A stretch of 64,000 nucleotides of DNA from Opitutia bacterium (GCA_947474365.1 CANJIU010000027.1:1-64000), one strand, 5' to 3'; shown: positions 37,098-47,148, counted from the first letter of the stretch. Translations and numbers: made by a program. The notes: a model not told the origin generated them from the letters alone.

Positions 37098-40000
37098 TCA
37101 GAGCTTTTTCGTAACCTGCAGCGAGTAGGTGCGCCCGCGTGCGATCAGGTTGTAGACGCCGACCTCGTAACCACGCGAGTCGGCAGTGAGCGGCGGCTTG
37201 AGATTGAAGAGGTTGTTCACCCCGAGCCGGACACTCGTATCCTTGAACCAACGGTTCTGCGACGGCACCCGGTACGACGTGAAAACGTTGTAGGAATTCG
37301 AGTCGTGCACGACGTAGCGGTAGGAGTAATTGCCGTTATTGAAAACGGGCATGATATATCCCGGATTGCCAAGTGCATCCCAATCGCTCCGGGTGGTGGT
37401 CGCATTCACGTCGGTGTAGTGGCCGATGTAGTAGTGCCCCAGACCGGCGCTCCAATTGTCCCGACTCCAGGTAAGCGTCGTCGATCCACGCCAGATCGGC
37501 AGCGCACCACCGACATTCGTGCTGTTGCCGTTGCGATAGTTGGTGCGCGGCGCGCCGGGCGTGAGGTAAGTGTGGAAGTCGTTCAGGTACGTCCAGTCGG
37601 TGCTGACCTTGAACTGTCCGATCGCGAACTTGGGAAACCGGTAGCTGATGTTGAAATCGAACCCGTTCGTGAACTGCTCCGACTTGTTGAAATAGGTCAC
37701 GAGCAGAGCCTCGATCTGGCCCACCACTGCACGCTGATTGCCCGGCGCACGAGTGGCGTTGTAGGCGGCGAAGGCCGCGACGTCGGCAGGCGTCACTGGG
37801 AGGCGTCGGATCGCCGGGTCGCCCTGGTAGCGATCGGTGCCGGATCCAAGATCGATGGCCCCAACGGCCGTTCCCTTCGCGAGCGCGGCCTGGGTCGCCG
37901 CCTGCAGCGCGGCGGTGTCGTCGGCAATCGTGCCGCTGGCGCCGATGAGATTCTTTTGGCGAATCTCATAGTAGTCGACCGACACCGAAAGACCCTTGAT
38001 CCCCGGGACGTCGATCACAAACCCACCGGATTTTCCAGTCGAGGTCTCGGGCAGCAGGTTGCGATTGCCCTGGGAAATCTGACGGCGATTCGACGGGCCG
38101 TCGATGATGAGACCCGTCACGGCGCTGCGATAGGTGTCCGTGCTGTTCGTCGCGGTGCTCTTGCGCACTCCGGAGTAGAGCTGAACGAGATTCGGCGCGT
38201 GGAAGCCTTCGTTGTAGGAACTTCGCACCATGATCCACCGGGCCGGTTTCCACGCGACGCCGTACTTGGGTTTCGTCGTCTGGCCGAAATCAGTGTAGCT
38301 CTCGTAGCGCGCCGAAGCGGAAACTTCGAGCGACTGCACGAGCGGTAGTTTGAATTCCCTTCCCACGAGGGGAACGATGGTTTCGGCGTAGAGCGCGGCG
38401 ACGTGGCGATTGCCATGCGTATCCGATACCGCACCGAAACCGAGAAAGTCGTTCAAATCCGGGTCGAGGCCGGATCCGACCGGGTTGAGTCCCGCAAACG
38501 GCGCACGGAAACGGTCATAGGCTTCGTAGCGGAACTCGCCGCCGAACGCCCCGCTGATGGTGTTGCCACCCCAGATCCGCCAGACGTCGCCACTCGCGCG
38601 AAAGTCGCCGCTGCCCATCTTCGTGATGCCGTTGTCGATGAAGCTGGAGCGAAAGGTCGAGGTGACGCTCTCGGGATTGGCGTATTGGCCGGTGACGGCG
38701 AGCGTGCCGTTCTGCACTGCAAACGTGCGGCTGAATGGGTTGAACGCCTTCGTCGGATCACTTTGGTTGATTGCGGCGACCAGCAGGCTCTTCCGGGTCT
38801 CCACCTCATTGTCGAGGACACGGGCCGTCGTGTAGAGCAACGCGGATTCCCACGTCCACGTCCTGAAGAGTTTTCCGCGCAAGCCAACGACCCCGCGGTA
38901 AATGCTGTCGTCCGAGGTGCTCCGGCGGGTCGGAAGATCGCCCAGGCGCTTGTTGGTGATTACGACGGCGGAAGGAGTCCCGGTCAGGCGAGGGGTGCCG
39001 TCGGTGTTGGCCGCTCCCGTTGTGGACCAGAAGCGATTGCCGAATGGGTTGAAGGGATTCGTCACCGGCACGACGATGTTGCCGTCCGTGCTGGCAGTGA
39101 TGCCGTCCGGCTCGCGATAGGTGATCGACTCCGCGCGATAAAGGCTCGCGTCGGCAAACACCGAGATCCGGTCCGTGAGATCGAATTCGGCGCTGGCGAA
39201 AACGTTGGTGCGGTTGGATTGCGGCTGGATGACACGATACGCGTTGTTGTTCCAATAGTAGTCGCGGGTGACGCCGCCCCGGCTGGGCGTGACCGTCGCG
39301 AAGACCGACTGGCCGGGACCATTGGGCTGAAGGACCCAAAAGCCGGAGGTGGCCACGAGCGTTGCCGGCACCCCGGCCGGTCGAGCGGCCGTGAAGGTCG
39401 TGATGGTGCCATACTGGTCAACCGCCCCAATCGTACCGGTCGAATAATTGCCGTATTCGGTGGTGGCGGAGCGGGTGTTGAAGGTGGTGACGGTTGGATT
39501 GTTCCAGGGCGCGGGCGCCTGACTGCTGTGATCGTTGTCAGCGGCAAAATCCCGCAATCGTGCGAAAACCGCGGCCCGGTGATAAAAGTCAGCGGTGATC
39601 ATCGCGCGGCCCCTGCCCTTGGCGAAGTCGAGTCCGTGCAAGAGTGTGGCGCGCCACTCCTGCCCATCGTGATAGCTGGTTTCCCCGATGCGCGTCGAAA
39701 TCTCGGTGCCGCGAAAGCGCCGCTGCATGTTGTAGTTTAAAACTCCCGCCACCGCATCCGTGCCATAAACCGACGAGGCCCCGTCGCGCAGTACATCGAT
39801 GCGCTCAATGCCGCGGTTGGGCAGCTGATTGACGTTGGTGGAAATCGAAGGCGTGCCCGCCTCCGTCGACGTGATCGGCGTACCAGCCAACCGACGGCCA
39901 TTGAGGAGAACGAGCGTGTTACTCGAGGCGAGGCCGCGCATCGAGACGGTCGCGTTGTCGCCGCGTGCGGTCGAGCCCAGCGTCGCAGTCTCATTGCCGG

Positions 40001-40277
40001 GCAAACCCGTGACCTGGGGCAAGGCGGTGATCAGGTCCGCCGGCTGCGATCCGTCGCGCACTTCGATCGCCGCCGCCTCGAACACGGTGACAGGCAGAAC
40101 CCGTTCGACTTCGATCCGCTTGATGTTCGATCCGGTGACTGTGAAGGCTTCCAGTTGGACGGTGTCACCCGTTGATGCGTTGTTCGGTGCCGGCTTGGGG
40201 GCCGTCTGCGAGAAGGCGGAAGCCGCGAATGCAAATGCAAGCGCGGCCCGCAGGGTGTATTGGCAGGTTTGGTTCAT
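37098..40277 (-). CDS. TonB-dependent outer membrane receptor (2)
   Basis: 1059 residues. Signal peptide (YTLRAALAFAFAASAFSQ), then VQLEAFTVTGSNIKRIEVE, the plug (LITALPQVTGLPGNET, GLASSNTLVLLNGRRLAGTP, DVLRDGASSVYGTDAVAG) and a barrel with alternating aromatic strands. Unlike its two paralogues it ends QVTKKL, with Leu in place of the usual C-terminal Phe; the last residue of outer-membrane proteins is normally aromatic, so assembly could be less efficient or recognition different. It is followed by a clear terminator. The ATG at 40277 directly precedes the signal peptide. Confidence 0.93.
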   Translation of the reverse strand: MNQTCQYTLRAALAFAFAASAFSQTAPKPAPNNASTGDTVQLEAFTVTGSNIKRIEVERVLPVTVFEAAAIEVRDGSQPADLITALPQVTGLPGNETATLGSTARGDNATVSMRGLASSNTLVLLNGRRLAGTPITSTEAGTPSISTNVNQLPNRGIERIDVLRDGASSVYGTDAVAGVLNYNMQRRFRGTEISTRIGETSYHDGQEWRATLLHGLDFAKGRGRAMITADFYHRAAVFARLRDFAADNDHSSQAPAPWNNPTVTTFNTRSATTEYGNYSTGTIGAVDQYGTITTFTAARPAGVPATLVATSGFWVLQPNGPGQSVFATVTPSRGGVTRDYYWNNNAYRVIQPQSNRTNVFASAEFDLTDRISVFADASLYRAESITYREPDGITASTDGNIVVPVTNPFNPFGNRFWSTTGAANTDGTPRLTGTPSAVVITNKRLGDLPTRRSTSDDSIYRGVVGLRGKLFRTWTWESALLYTTARVLDNEVETRKSLLVAAINQSDPTKAFNPFSRTFAVQNGTLAVTGQYANPESVTSTFRSSFIDNGITKMGSGDFRASGDVWRIWGGNTISGAFGGEFRYEAYDRFRAPFAGLNPVGSGLDPDLNDFLGFGAVSDTHGNRHVAALYAETIVPLVGREFKLPLVQSLEVSASARYESYTDFGQTTKPKYGVAWKPARWIMVRSSYNEGFHAPNLVQLYSGVRKSTATNSTDTYRSAVTGLIIDGPSNRRQISQGNRNLLPETSTGKSGGFVIDVPGIKGLSVSVDYYEIRQKNLIGASGTIADDTAALQAATQAALAKGTAVGAIDLGSGTDRYQGDPAIRRLPVTPADVAAFAAYNATRAPGNQRAVVGQIEALLVTYFNKSEQFTNGFDFNISYRFPKFAIGQFKVSTDWTYLNDFHTYLTPGAPRTNYRNGNSTNVGGALPIWRGSTTLTWSRDNWSAGLGHYYIGHYTDVNATTTRSDWDALGNPGYIMPVFNNGNYSYRYVVHDSNSYNVFTSYRVPSQNRWFKDTSVRLGVNNLFNLKPPLTADSRGYEVGVYNLIARGRTYSLQVTKKL

Positions 40278-40356
40278 GGAGTTCGGTCAGGTTGAAAGCA
40301 GAGAAAGAGACGGAGTCGGAGTCGGAACGTTGGGAGTCATTCGAAGGAACCGCCGG

Positions 40357-43300
40357 CTAGAAACGTTTCGCGATCTGGCCATAGAAGGCTCGGCCACGGG
40401 GATTCGTGCCTGCTCCCCGCTGGTAGCCGACATCCGAGTCGGCGAGCGGCGGCTCGGCATCAAAGACGTTGTTCACGCCAAAGCGCAGCGAAAGGTCGCT
40501 GAAGTTGCTGCCCCGCTTCCGTGGGAACGCGTAGTTCACGTAGGCATTGTGAAGGGACGACGAGGTGACGAGGTACCGGTAGCGCCGGACGCCGCCGGAA
40601 TCGACATAGGTGGAAATGTAATCCGGTTGACCGAGGACGTCGTAGATTTCCTTGGTCGTCGCGGTGCCGGTGTCGACGTAGGGTCCGTAATACGTTGCCA
40701 GCCACCCCGCGGTCCACCGATCCCGGCGCCAAGTCAGACCGAGATTGCCGCGGAAACGCGTGCGGCCGTCGCGATTGATGTCGTTGATCTTGGGCTGCCC
40801 CGCCCCGGAGATCGTGTCGTATTGGAGCAGATAGGACGCATCGCCACGGATCGTGCCCTGACCGAACCTGGTGGAGGGCAGACGGAGTTCGGCCCCGAAG
40901 TCCAGCCCCTGCACCTCGCGGCCCGAGAGATTGACGTAGTCGGTGACGAGCGACTGGAGTCCGCCCACGGGCGCACGTTGGGTGGCGGGGGCGCGGCCGG
41001 CATTAAAGGTGTTGAACACGGTGACATCCGCGGGCGCCACGGGATTGCGTACGATTTTCGGATTTCCGAGGTAGCCGGCCGTGCCGCTGCCGAGGTTGAT
41101 CTGGTTGATCGGCGTGCCCGCCTTGAGCGCTTTTTGCACCGCGCCGTCGAGGAGTTCTTCGTCGAGCGCGAGCTGGGTGGCCCCGGTGACAGAGGCAATC
41201 ACGTCCTTTTGGCGGATCCGCCAGTAATCGACGGTGAACGTCAGGTTGCGATGGAAAGGCGCCGACACCACCAGACCCGCGGTCAGCGAACGCGCGCTCT
41301 CCGGTTTTAGCTCGGCATTGCCCTGGCGAAAGACGACGGGCACCGCATTGGAGTCGCGCGCGAGGCCGGTGACGTCGGAGCGGTAGGTGTCGTTGTAGGT
41401 GCTGCCGGACCGCTGCAGCGGCGTGGTGTTGGTCTGGACGAGATTTGGCGCGCGAAACGACGCGGCGAGCGTGCTCCGAAACATCAGCCAGTCGGTCGTC
41501 CGGTAGTTGACGCCGAACTTCGGCTTCGTGGTCGTGCCGAAGTCGGAGAAATGCTCGGAGCGGCCCGCGACGGAAAGTTCGAGTCGCTTCACGAGCGGCT
41601 TGGCGTTGGGGCGGCCCACGATCGGCACGAGCACCTCGGCGAACACCGAAGCAACCGTGCGGGCGGCGTACAGGTTGACGTTGGGACTGAGGGCAATGAA
41701 GTCGTTCTCAAGCGGCCCGAAGAAGAGGTTGTTCGGGTCCGTGGGATTGCCGCTGTAGGGCGCGTCCGGCGGGTTGAGACCGGCATACGCCGGACGCCAG
41801 TCCTTGTAGTTTTCCCAGCGAATCTCCCCGCCCAGCGCCATACCGACGGGGCCGCCCCAGAACCGCTCGAATAAGGTGCCGCTCGCCTTGAAGTCCCAAC
41901 TCGCCAACTCGGTGCGGCCCTCGCGAATGAAATTATCGTAGAGCGACGCCGTGAGCGCGGCCGGATTACTATACGGCTTGTCAACCATCAGGAGGTACGG
42001 ATTCGCCGCGTTGCCCGGCTGGGGCACGAGCTTGAACGTGTAATTAAACGGGTTGTACGCCTTGGCCGGATCGGAGGATGTCAGCGCGACACGCAGGCGG
42101 CTCTCCCGCACCGCGAACTCCTCCTCGTCGTGGGTGGAGTTGCGGGCGTAGAGGACGGCCGACTCCCACTCCCAGCCGCGCGCCATCTTCCCCCGCAAGC
42201 CGCCGACGACGCGCATCGCCTCGGATTTCACCGTGATGCGGCGCGGCTGGAAATCGCGCGGGATCACCCCGACCCCGCTGAGAAACTGGACCGCCGCCGG
42301 CGCTCCGGTGAGGCGTGGGGTGCCGTCGGCATTCGGCCGTCCGCTGACGTCGTAGAACCGCGAACCGAAGGGATTGAATGGGTTGTCGGCGCTGATGTAG
42401 ATGTTGTGGTCGGTCGAGACATCAAACTTGTTGGGCAGCCGGCCGGTGACGGACGTCGAGCGGTAGGCGAGCAACTCGCCAAATAGTTCGAGTTTGTCGT
42501 CCAACCGGTGGTGGAGCATCGCCGTCAGATTGAAGCGGTCGGTCTTCGGGAGGATCGGTTTGAAGTCGTTCGGATTCTGAAACCAGTTGACGGTGAAATC
42601 GTCGATGTTGTGCGAGGGCAGCGTCTGGCGAAACCCGATGTTCCGATCGGCGAGCGGAATGAGGTAGAACGTGCCGTTGGTCGCGAGGGTCGCCGATGTG
42701 CTGCCCGAAGTCGTGATGATACCGAGATTGCCGGTCGGCCGCGCCCCGACGAAAGCGCCCGTGGCGTCATAATTGCCGCGCACGAAACCGCCGTAATAAC
42801 TCGAGTCAGTGCTGAGACGGTTGTCGAAATCGTTGTCGCGGGAAACGACGCCGGCCGTGTCGGTGATCGGCAGCCCGTTCCAGGGAGCCGGCACGTTGCG
42901 GGTCGTGCGCACGTCCTGGCTGCGGGAGAATTTCCGCTCGTTGAGCCAGAGGAAATCGCGATGGAAGACATCGAGCGTGATCAGGAGGTTGCTGCGTCCG
43001 CCGTTGAAATTGCGCCCCTCGGTAATCTCAGTGTTCCACTCGTTGCCGCCACCGTGCTGCGTGACGCTACCACGCGCCCGGAACGAAAGGCCGTCGTAGT
43101 TGCGCCGCGTGATGGAATTGACGACGCCGGCCGCCGCATCCGTGCCGTAGACGGCAGACGCGCCATCGCGCAGCACCTCGACCCGCTCGATCGCCGCAAG
43201 GGGAAGCTGGTTCACATTGACGGAGAGCGCGGGCACGCTGTCTTCCGCCATGCTGATGGGGTGCGGCGGAAGCCGGCGACCGTTGAGGAGCACAAGAGTG

Positions 43301-43689
43301 TTGCCGGTGCCAAGGCCACGGAGGTTGATCGAATTATTGTCCCCCCGGGCATCCGCGCCCGCGGTGTTGCCCTCGTCGAGCACGATCGGGCCGCCGATCG
43401 AAAACGAGTCGAAAAGCTCCGCAGTGGTGGAGACCCCACGCAGATCCCGATCGTCCGTGGCGATGACGGTGACGGGCAGCGTCGTTTCCTGATCGATGCG
43501 CCGGATGTTCGATCCGGTGACGGTGAACGCCTCCATCGTGACGGTCTCAACCTCCGACGTGGCAGGGGAGCGGCTGGACGCCGCGGCACCGGAAGGACTC
43601 GGTGCCGTCTGGGCCGGGAGCAACACGAACACGGGCAAACCGACACAGCTCAGCCGCAGGGTAAGGGAGATGAACGACGAAATATTCAT
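40357..43689 (-). CDS. TonB-dependent outer membrane receptor (3)
   Basis: 1110 residues, the longest of the three. A signal peptide (SFISLTLRLSCVGLPVFVLL) and a Ser/Ala-rich linker precede VTMEAFTVTGSNIRRIDQE; the plug has LGTGNTLVLLNGRRLPPHP and EVLRDGASAVYGTDAAAG. The barrel ends GQIAKRF with C-terminal Phe. The ATG at 43689 is set by the signal peptide, with the weak leader AGGAACC ahead of it. It follows the amidohydrolase by 40 bases and precedes receptor 2 by 79, in the same direction, so D-aminoacylase, amidohydrolase and receptor 3 probably form one unit. Confidence 0.93.
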   Translation of the reverse strand: MNISSFISLTLRLSCVGLPVFVLLPAQTAPSPSGAAASSRSPATSEVETVTMEAFTVTGSNIRRIDQETTLPVTVIATDDRDLRGVSTTAELFDSFSIGGPIVLDEGNTAGADARGDNNSINLRGLGTGNTLVLLNGRRLPPHPISMAEDSVPALSVNVNQLPLAAIERVEVLRDGASAVYGTDAAAGVVNSITRRNYDGLSFRARGSVTQHGGGNEWNTEITEGRNFNGGRSNLLITLDVFHRDFLWLNERKFSRSQDVRTTRNVPAPWNGLPITDTAGVVSRDNDFDNRLSTDSSYYGGFVRGNYDATGAFVGARPTGNLGIITTSGSTSATLATNGTFYLIPLADRNIGFRQTLPSHNIDDFTVNWFQNPNDFKPILPKTDRFNLTAMLHHRLDDKLELFGELLAYRSTSVTGRLPNKFDVSTDHNIYISADNPFNPFGSRFYDVSGRPNADGTPRLTGAPAAVQFLSGVGVIPRDFQPRRITVKSEAMRVVGGLRGKMARGWEWESAVLYARNSTHDEEEFAVRESRLRVALTSSDPAKAYNPFNYTFKLVPQPGNAANPYLLMVDKPYSNPAALTASLYDNFIREGRTELASWDFKASGTLFERFWGGPVGMALGGEIRWENYKDWRPAYAGLNPPDAPYSGNPTDPNNLFFGPLENDFIALSPNVNLYAARTVASVFAEVLVPIVGRPNAKPLVKRLELSVAGRSEHFSDFGTTTKPKFGVNYRTTDWLMFRSTLAASFRAPNLVQTNTTPLQRSGSTYNDTYRSDVTGLARDSNAVPVVFRQGNAELKPESARSLTAGLVVSAPFHRNLTFTVDYWRIRQKDVIASVTGATQLALDEELLDGAVQKALKAGTPINQINLGSGTAGYLGNPKIVRNPVAPADVTVFNTFNAGRAPATQRAPVGGLQSLVTDYVNLSGREVQGLDFGAELRLPSTRFGQGTIRGDASYLLQYDTISGAGQPKINDINRDGRTRFRGNLGLTWRRDRWTAGWLATYYGPYVDTGTATTKEIYDVLGQPDYISTYVDSGGVRRYRYLVTSSSLHNAYVNYAFPRKRGSNFSDLSLRFGVNNVFDAEPPLADSDVGYQRGAGTNPRGRAFYGQIAKRF

Positions 43690-43729
43690 GGGCTGGTTCC
43701 TGGTTTGGTTTGTCAGCGCGAAGGTCCGA

Positions 43730-45436
43730 TCATTTCCCAAAAACGGTTCGGCCGCCGACGACGGTCGCAACGACCGGAATGTCCTTGAGGTGTCTCGGAT
43801 CGACGGTAAGCGGATTCTCCGCCAACACGACAAAATCCGCGAATTTCCCTGGCTCGATCGAACCACGGGTCGCCTCCTCGAAATTCTGCCAGGCCGCATC
43901 GATCGTGACCGCCCGTAGCGCCGCGAGCACCGGAATCCGCTGTTCCGCCCCCAGCACGTGGCCATCGCGGGTCAGACGATTGACGGCGCACCACACCAAC
44001 AGCAGGGGATTCACGGGCGTGACCGGCGTGTCGTTGTGAATCGTGAAGCGAATGCCCCGGCGCCCGGCCGACGCGAGCGGGCTGATGCGGGCGGCGCGCT
44101 CCGGACCAAGAAACAAATCGCGATGCCGATCGCCCCAATAATAGACGTGCCCCACAAAAAACGAGGGCGTGAGGCCCAGTTCCCGGATGGCGTCGAGTTG
44201 GTCCTCGCGTGGCGTCTGGCAATGTTCGATCCGGTGGCGGGCATCCGTCCGGGGAAACGCCCGCTGGGCCGCGCCGAACGCGTGGATCACGTCGTCGATC
44301 GCCGCGTCGCCGTTGGCGTGGATCGCGATCTGATAGCCCGCGCGGTGATATTTCAGGACCGATGCCGCCAGCGCCTCTCGCGAGCGCGCCGCATAGCCGG
44401 CGAAATTTTTCTCGCCCTCCGGCTGCCGATGGTAGGGGACGGTCAGATACCCGGTGAGCCCCTGCAGCGAACCATCCTGGAGGAGTTTCACCCCGCTGAC
44501 CTCAATCTGGTCCGGCACCGGGCTGAGTCGCGCAAGTTCGGCCAGAGATCGCGGTACACCGGTCGTGCTGGCGGTCAGGGCGCGGACGCGCAGGCGAAGC
44601 CAGCCTTTCTCCCGTGCCTCGAGCAGTGCCGGCGTGAGGGGGCCTCCGCCACCGGCGATGATGGTCGTCGTGACACCCTTGGAAAGATACTCGGCGTCGC
44701 ACCATTGAATCGCGACCAACTGTTGCGCCGCCGTAAGCCCAGGGGTGAGACGACCGACGAGAGAAATGCTTTCTTCGATGATTCCGTTCGGCTCCCCGGT
44801 AACCGCGTCCTTGCGCACCACGCCGCCGGACGGGTTGGGGGTATCCTTCGTGATGTGCGCCAATTCAAGCGCGCGACTGTTGCCGACGCCGAGATGGCCG
44901 GAAGTGTGCACGATCCAGATCGGATGGGTCGTCGACGCGCGATCGAGATCGTGCCGGGTCGGATGGCGTCGCTCCGCCACCAACGTATCGTCATAGCCGC
45001 GGCCGAGGATCCAGTTGCCCGCCGGAGCCTGATCGGCCCTCGCTCGCAACGCGGCGACAATGTCGTCGATGTTCCGCATCGCGCCGATGGGCGGGCTGTT
45101 CAAGTCCACGTTGAACAGCGCCACGCGCCCGGCCGAGGGGAAATGATCGTGGGCGGCGTAAAATCCCGGCAACACGGTCTTCCCGCCCAAGTCGACCGTC
45201 TTTGTCGCCGCTCCGCGAAGCCCGCGCACGATCGAATTGGAACCGACCGCGAGTATCCGGCCGGCCCGTACCGCCACCGCCTCCGCGACCTGATTACTGC
45301 CCGCCATGGTTATGATCACGCCGTTGACGAAAAGCATGTCGGGCGCTTCGCTCGCCGGCGCTCGCATCGCACCGCCGAGAACGAGGAGCAGGACGCTCAA
45401 CCGACAAGAGCAACGCAACCGGTGCGGGCGCATCAT
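43730..45436 (-). CDS. Exported amidohydrolase, YtcJ-like (amidohydrolase 3 family)
   Basis: 568 residues. A signal-like N-terminus (RLSVLLLVLGGAMRAPAS) precedes a metal-dependent hydrolase. FYAAHDHFPSAGR carries the first His pair, HANGDAAIDDV and HRIEHCQTP further metal ligands, and FTIHNDTPVTPVNPL the region of the catalytic Asp; the protein ends with the typical GKFADFVVLAENPL. Substrates of this family are N-acyl amino acids or formamide-like compounds. The ATG at 45436 overlaps the stop of the D-aminoacylase gene as ATGA, so the two enzymes are translated together and probably act on related substrates. Confidence 0.88.
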   Translation of the reverse strand: MMRPHRLRCSCRLSVLLLVLGGAMRAPASEAPDMLFVNGVIITMAGSNQVAEAVAVRAGRILAVGSNSIVRGLRGAATKTVDLGGKTVLPGFYAAHDHFPSAGRVALFNVDLNSPPIGAMRNIDDIVAALRARADQAPAGNWILGRGYDDTLVAERRHPTRHDLDRASTTHPIWIVHTSGHLGVGNSRALELAHITKDTPNPSGGVVRKDAVTGEPNGIIEESISLVGRLTPGLTAAQQLVAIQWCDAEYLSKGVTTTIIAGGGGPLTPALLEAREKGWLRLRVRALTASTTGVPRSLAELARLSPVPDQIEVSGVKLLQDGSLQGLTGYLTVPYHRQPEGEKNFAGYAARSREALAASVLKYHRAGYQIAIHANGDAAIDDVIHAFGAAQRAFPRTDARHRIEHCQTPREDQLDAIRELGLTPSFFVGHVYYWGDRHRDLFLGPERAARISPLASAGRRGIRFTIHNDTPVTPVNPLLLVWCAVNRLTRDGHVLGAEQRIPVLAALRAVTIDAAWQNFEEATRGSIEPGKFADFVVLAENPLTVDPRHLKDIPVVATVVGGRTVFGK

Positions 45437-47034
45437 GGTTTGCCTCTCGCCAACACGCGGCCCGCTCGGAGGTCGGTTGGTTTTCCATCGACGAACGCCA
45501 GTCGCCCATTGACGAGCACCCACTTCATTCCCTCGGAAATCTGGTGGGGCTTCTCGTAGGTGGCGCGGTCGCGCACCGCGGCTAGATCGAACACGACGAC
45601 GTCGGCGTAGGCCCCCGGCCGAATCACGCCGCGACCCGGCACGCGAAACACGGTCGCCGGAAGACCCGTCATCGAGTGAACGGCCTGCTCCAGCGTGACC
45701 ACCTTCTCCTCGACGACATAGCGTCGGATCTTGCGCGGGAACGGGCCGTACGAGCGGGGATGCGGCACGCCCTCCCCCATCGCGACGAGTTCACCGTCAG
45801 AACACGTCATCGTCCACGGCTGCGTCATGAACGCCCGGATATCCCGCTCATTCATGTTGAACGACACGATCGACGCGCCGCCCGCGCGGATCATCTCGAT
45901 CGCCGCATCGACCGGTTCGACGAGCTTGCGCCGGGCGATTTCGTCGAGCCGCAGGCCTTCGAGCGACGGGTCCGGCTTGAAGATGCGAATCTGGATGTTG
46001 GCGGCGCCAGCCCGGCGGGCGAGGTTTTCGATCATCTCGCGACGCACGCGGCCAAACGTCTCGGAGTTGGCGAGCCGCCCGTGCAACGCCGCCGCCCCAC
46101 CCTCCTGTGCCCAGGCCGGCACGAGTGCGGCGGCCAAGCCGGTGGCTGAGGCGTCGTAGGGATATTGGTCGGCGAAAAGCTCCACGCCGTCGTCGCGCGC
46201 CGCGTTGATGTGGCGGATGATCTCGCCGGACTGCCCCCACACGCCCGGTCCAAGCGCCTTGATGTGGGTGACGATTCCGGGAAGCCGGGCTTCACGAGCG
46301 ACGCGAATCACCTCGTCGACGGCCGCCACGACGCCGATCGTGTAATTTCCCTCATCGCGAACATGGCTGGTGTAAAATCCGTCGAATTCCGCCGCGACGC
46401 GCGCCAGCGCCACGTGCTCCTCGGTCTTGGAAAAATTTCCTGGCGTGTAAAACGGACCGGCTGACAGTCCAAATGCCCCCGCCTCCATTCCCCGTCGCAC
46501 CAGCGCCGCCATTCGCCCCAGTTCGGCGTCGGTCGGCGCGCGATCTTCCAGGCCCAGCACCTCGGTGCGCACGGAATTATGCCCGATCAACTGGGCGATG
46601 TTGAGCCCGGGCCGCGCGGTTTCCAGACTGTGGCGCTGCCCCGTAAGATCCACCGGCCCACTCCCGTCGTGGTTGACGAACGTCGTCGTGATCCCCTGCG
46701 CCAGCAGCGGCGCGGCCGCGGCCAGTTCCCGACGCGCCAACGCCGGACCCGCATGCGCGTGGCCGTCGATGAAACCGGGGGCGACATGGAGCCCATAGGC
46801 ATCGATCACCTGCTTCGCCGTTGCATCCGTCAATTTGCCCACGGCCTCGATGCGGTCGCCTGTGATGCCGAGGTCGGCATAAACCCACGGCGAACCGGAA
46901 CCATCGAGCACGCGACCGCCACGAATCAACACGTCAAAGCTGGCCGCCCGGACGACTCCCGCCGTGCAGAGCACGCTGCACGCGAAGCGGGCGACGGACA
47001 GAGGAATCCGCCAGGGAGGGAGCGACAAGGGCAT
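45433..47034 (-). CDS. D-aminoacylase / N-acyl-D-amino-acid deacylase
   Basis: About 533 residues. A signal peptide (PLSVARFACSVLCTAGVVRA) is followed by FDVLIRGGRVLDGSGSP, the metal motif GFIDGHAHAGPA, then SHVRDEGNY, THIKALGPGVWGQS, and the C-terminal AYADVVVFDLAAVRDRATY with GMKWVLVNGRL, all typical of N-acyl-D-amino-acid deacylase. It removes acyl groups from D-amino acid derivatives, as generated in peptidoglycan or peptide turnover. The ATG at 47034 opens the signal peptide; an upstream extension has no support. It is the first gene of the minus-strand island, divergent from the NtrC-type regulator, and a sigma54-like site lies just upstream. Confidence 0.9.
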   Translation of the reverse strand: MPLSLPPWRIPLSVARFACSVLCTAGVVRAASFDVLIRGGRVLDGSGSPWVYADLGITGDRIEAVGKLTDATAKQVIDAYGLHVAPGFIDGHAHAGPALARRELAAAAPLLAQGITTTFVNHDGSGPVDLTGQRHSLETARPGLNIAQLIGHNSVRTEVLGLEDRAPTDAELGRMAALVRRGMEAGAFGLSAGPFYTPGNFSKTEEHVALARVAAEFDGFYTSHVRDEGNYTIGVVAAVDEVIRVAREARLPGIVTHIKALGPGVWGQSGEIIRHINAARDDGVELFADQYPYDASATGLAAALVPAWAQEGGAAALHGRLANSETFGRVRREMIENLARRAGAANIQIRIFKPDPSLEGLRLDEIARRKLVEPVDAAIEMIRAGGASIVSFNMNERDIRAFMTQPWTMTCSDGELVAMGEGVPHPRSYGPFPRKIRRYVVEEKVVTLEQAVHSMTGLPATVFRVPGRGVIRPGAYADVVVFDLAAVRDRATYEKPHQISEGMKWVLVNGRLAFVDGKPTDLRAGRVLARGKP

Positions 47035-47052
47035 GAAAGGTTTGGTCGGTTT

Positions 47053-47068
47053 AGCACCCGTTATGCCA
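47053..47068 (-). promoter_or_regulatory. Candidate sigma54 promoter for the D-aminoacylase unit
   Basis: On the minus strand TGGCATAACGGGTGCT contains GG-N10-GC with the exact -24/-12 spacing of sigma54 promoters. The transcription start would be near 47042, only a few bases before the ATG at 47034, so leader length is a weakness. The gene for a sigma54 activator lies immediately beyond it. Confidence 0.4.
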
Positions 47069-47148
47069 CGGCCGATCCACCGGGGCACGAACATTTCGAC
47101 TCGCCCTTCTGTTGACGAAACGTCCACTCTCGTCGCCATTTCAGCAAC

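Noticed and set aside
36885-39740. Two long plus-strand frames opposite ggt copy 2 and TonB receptor 2
   Set aside because: Antisense to recognisable proteins, Arg/Gly-rich, no domain; third-position GC bias explains them.
43958-45559. Plus-strand frame of about 533 codons opposite the amidohydrolase
   Set aside because: Shadow of a conserved metal-dependent hydrolase; no recognisable motif.
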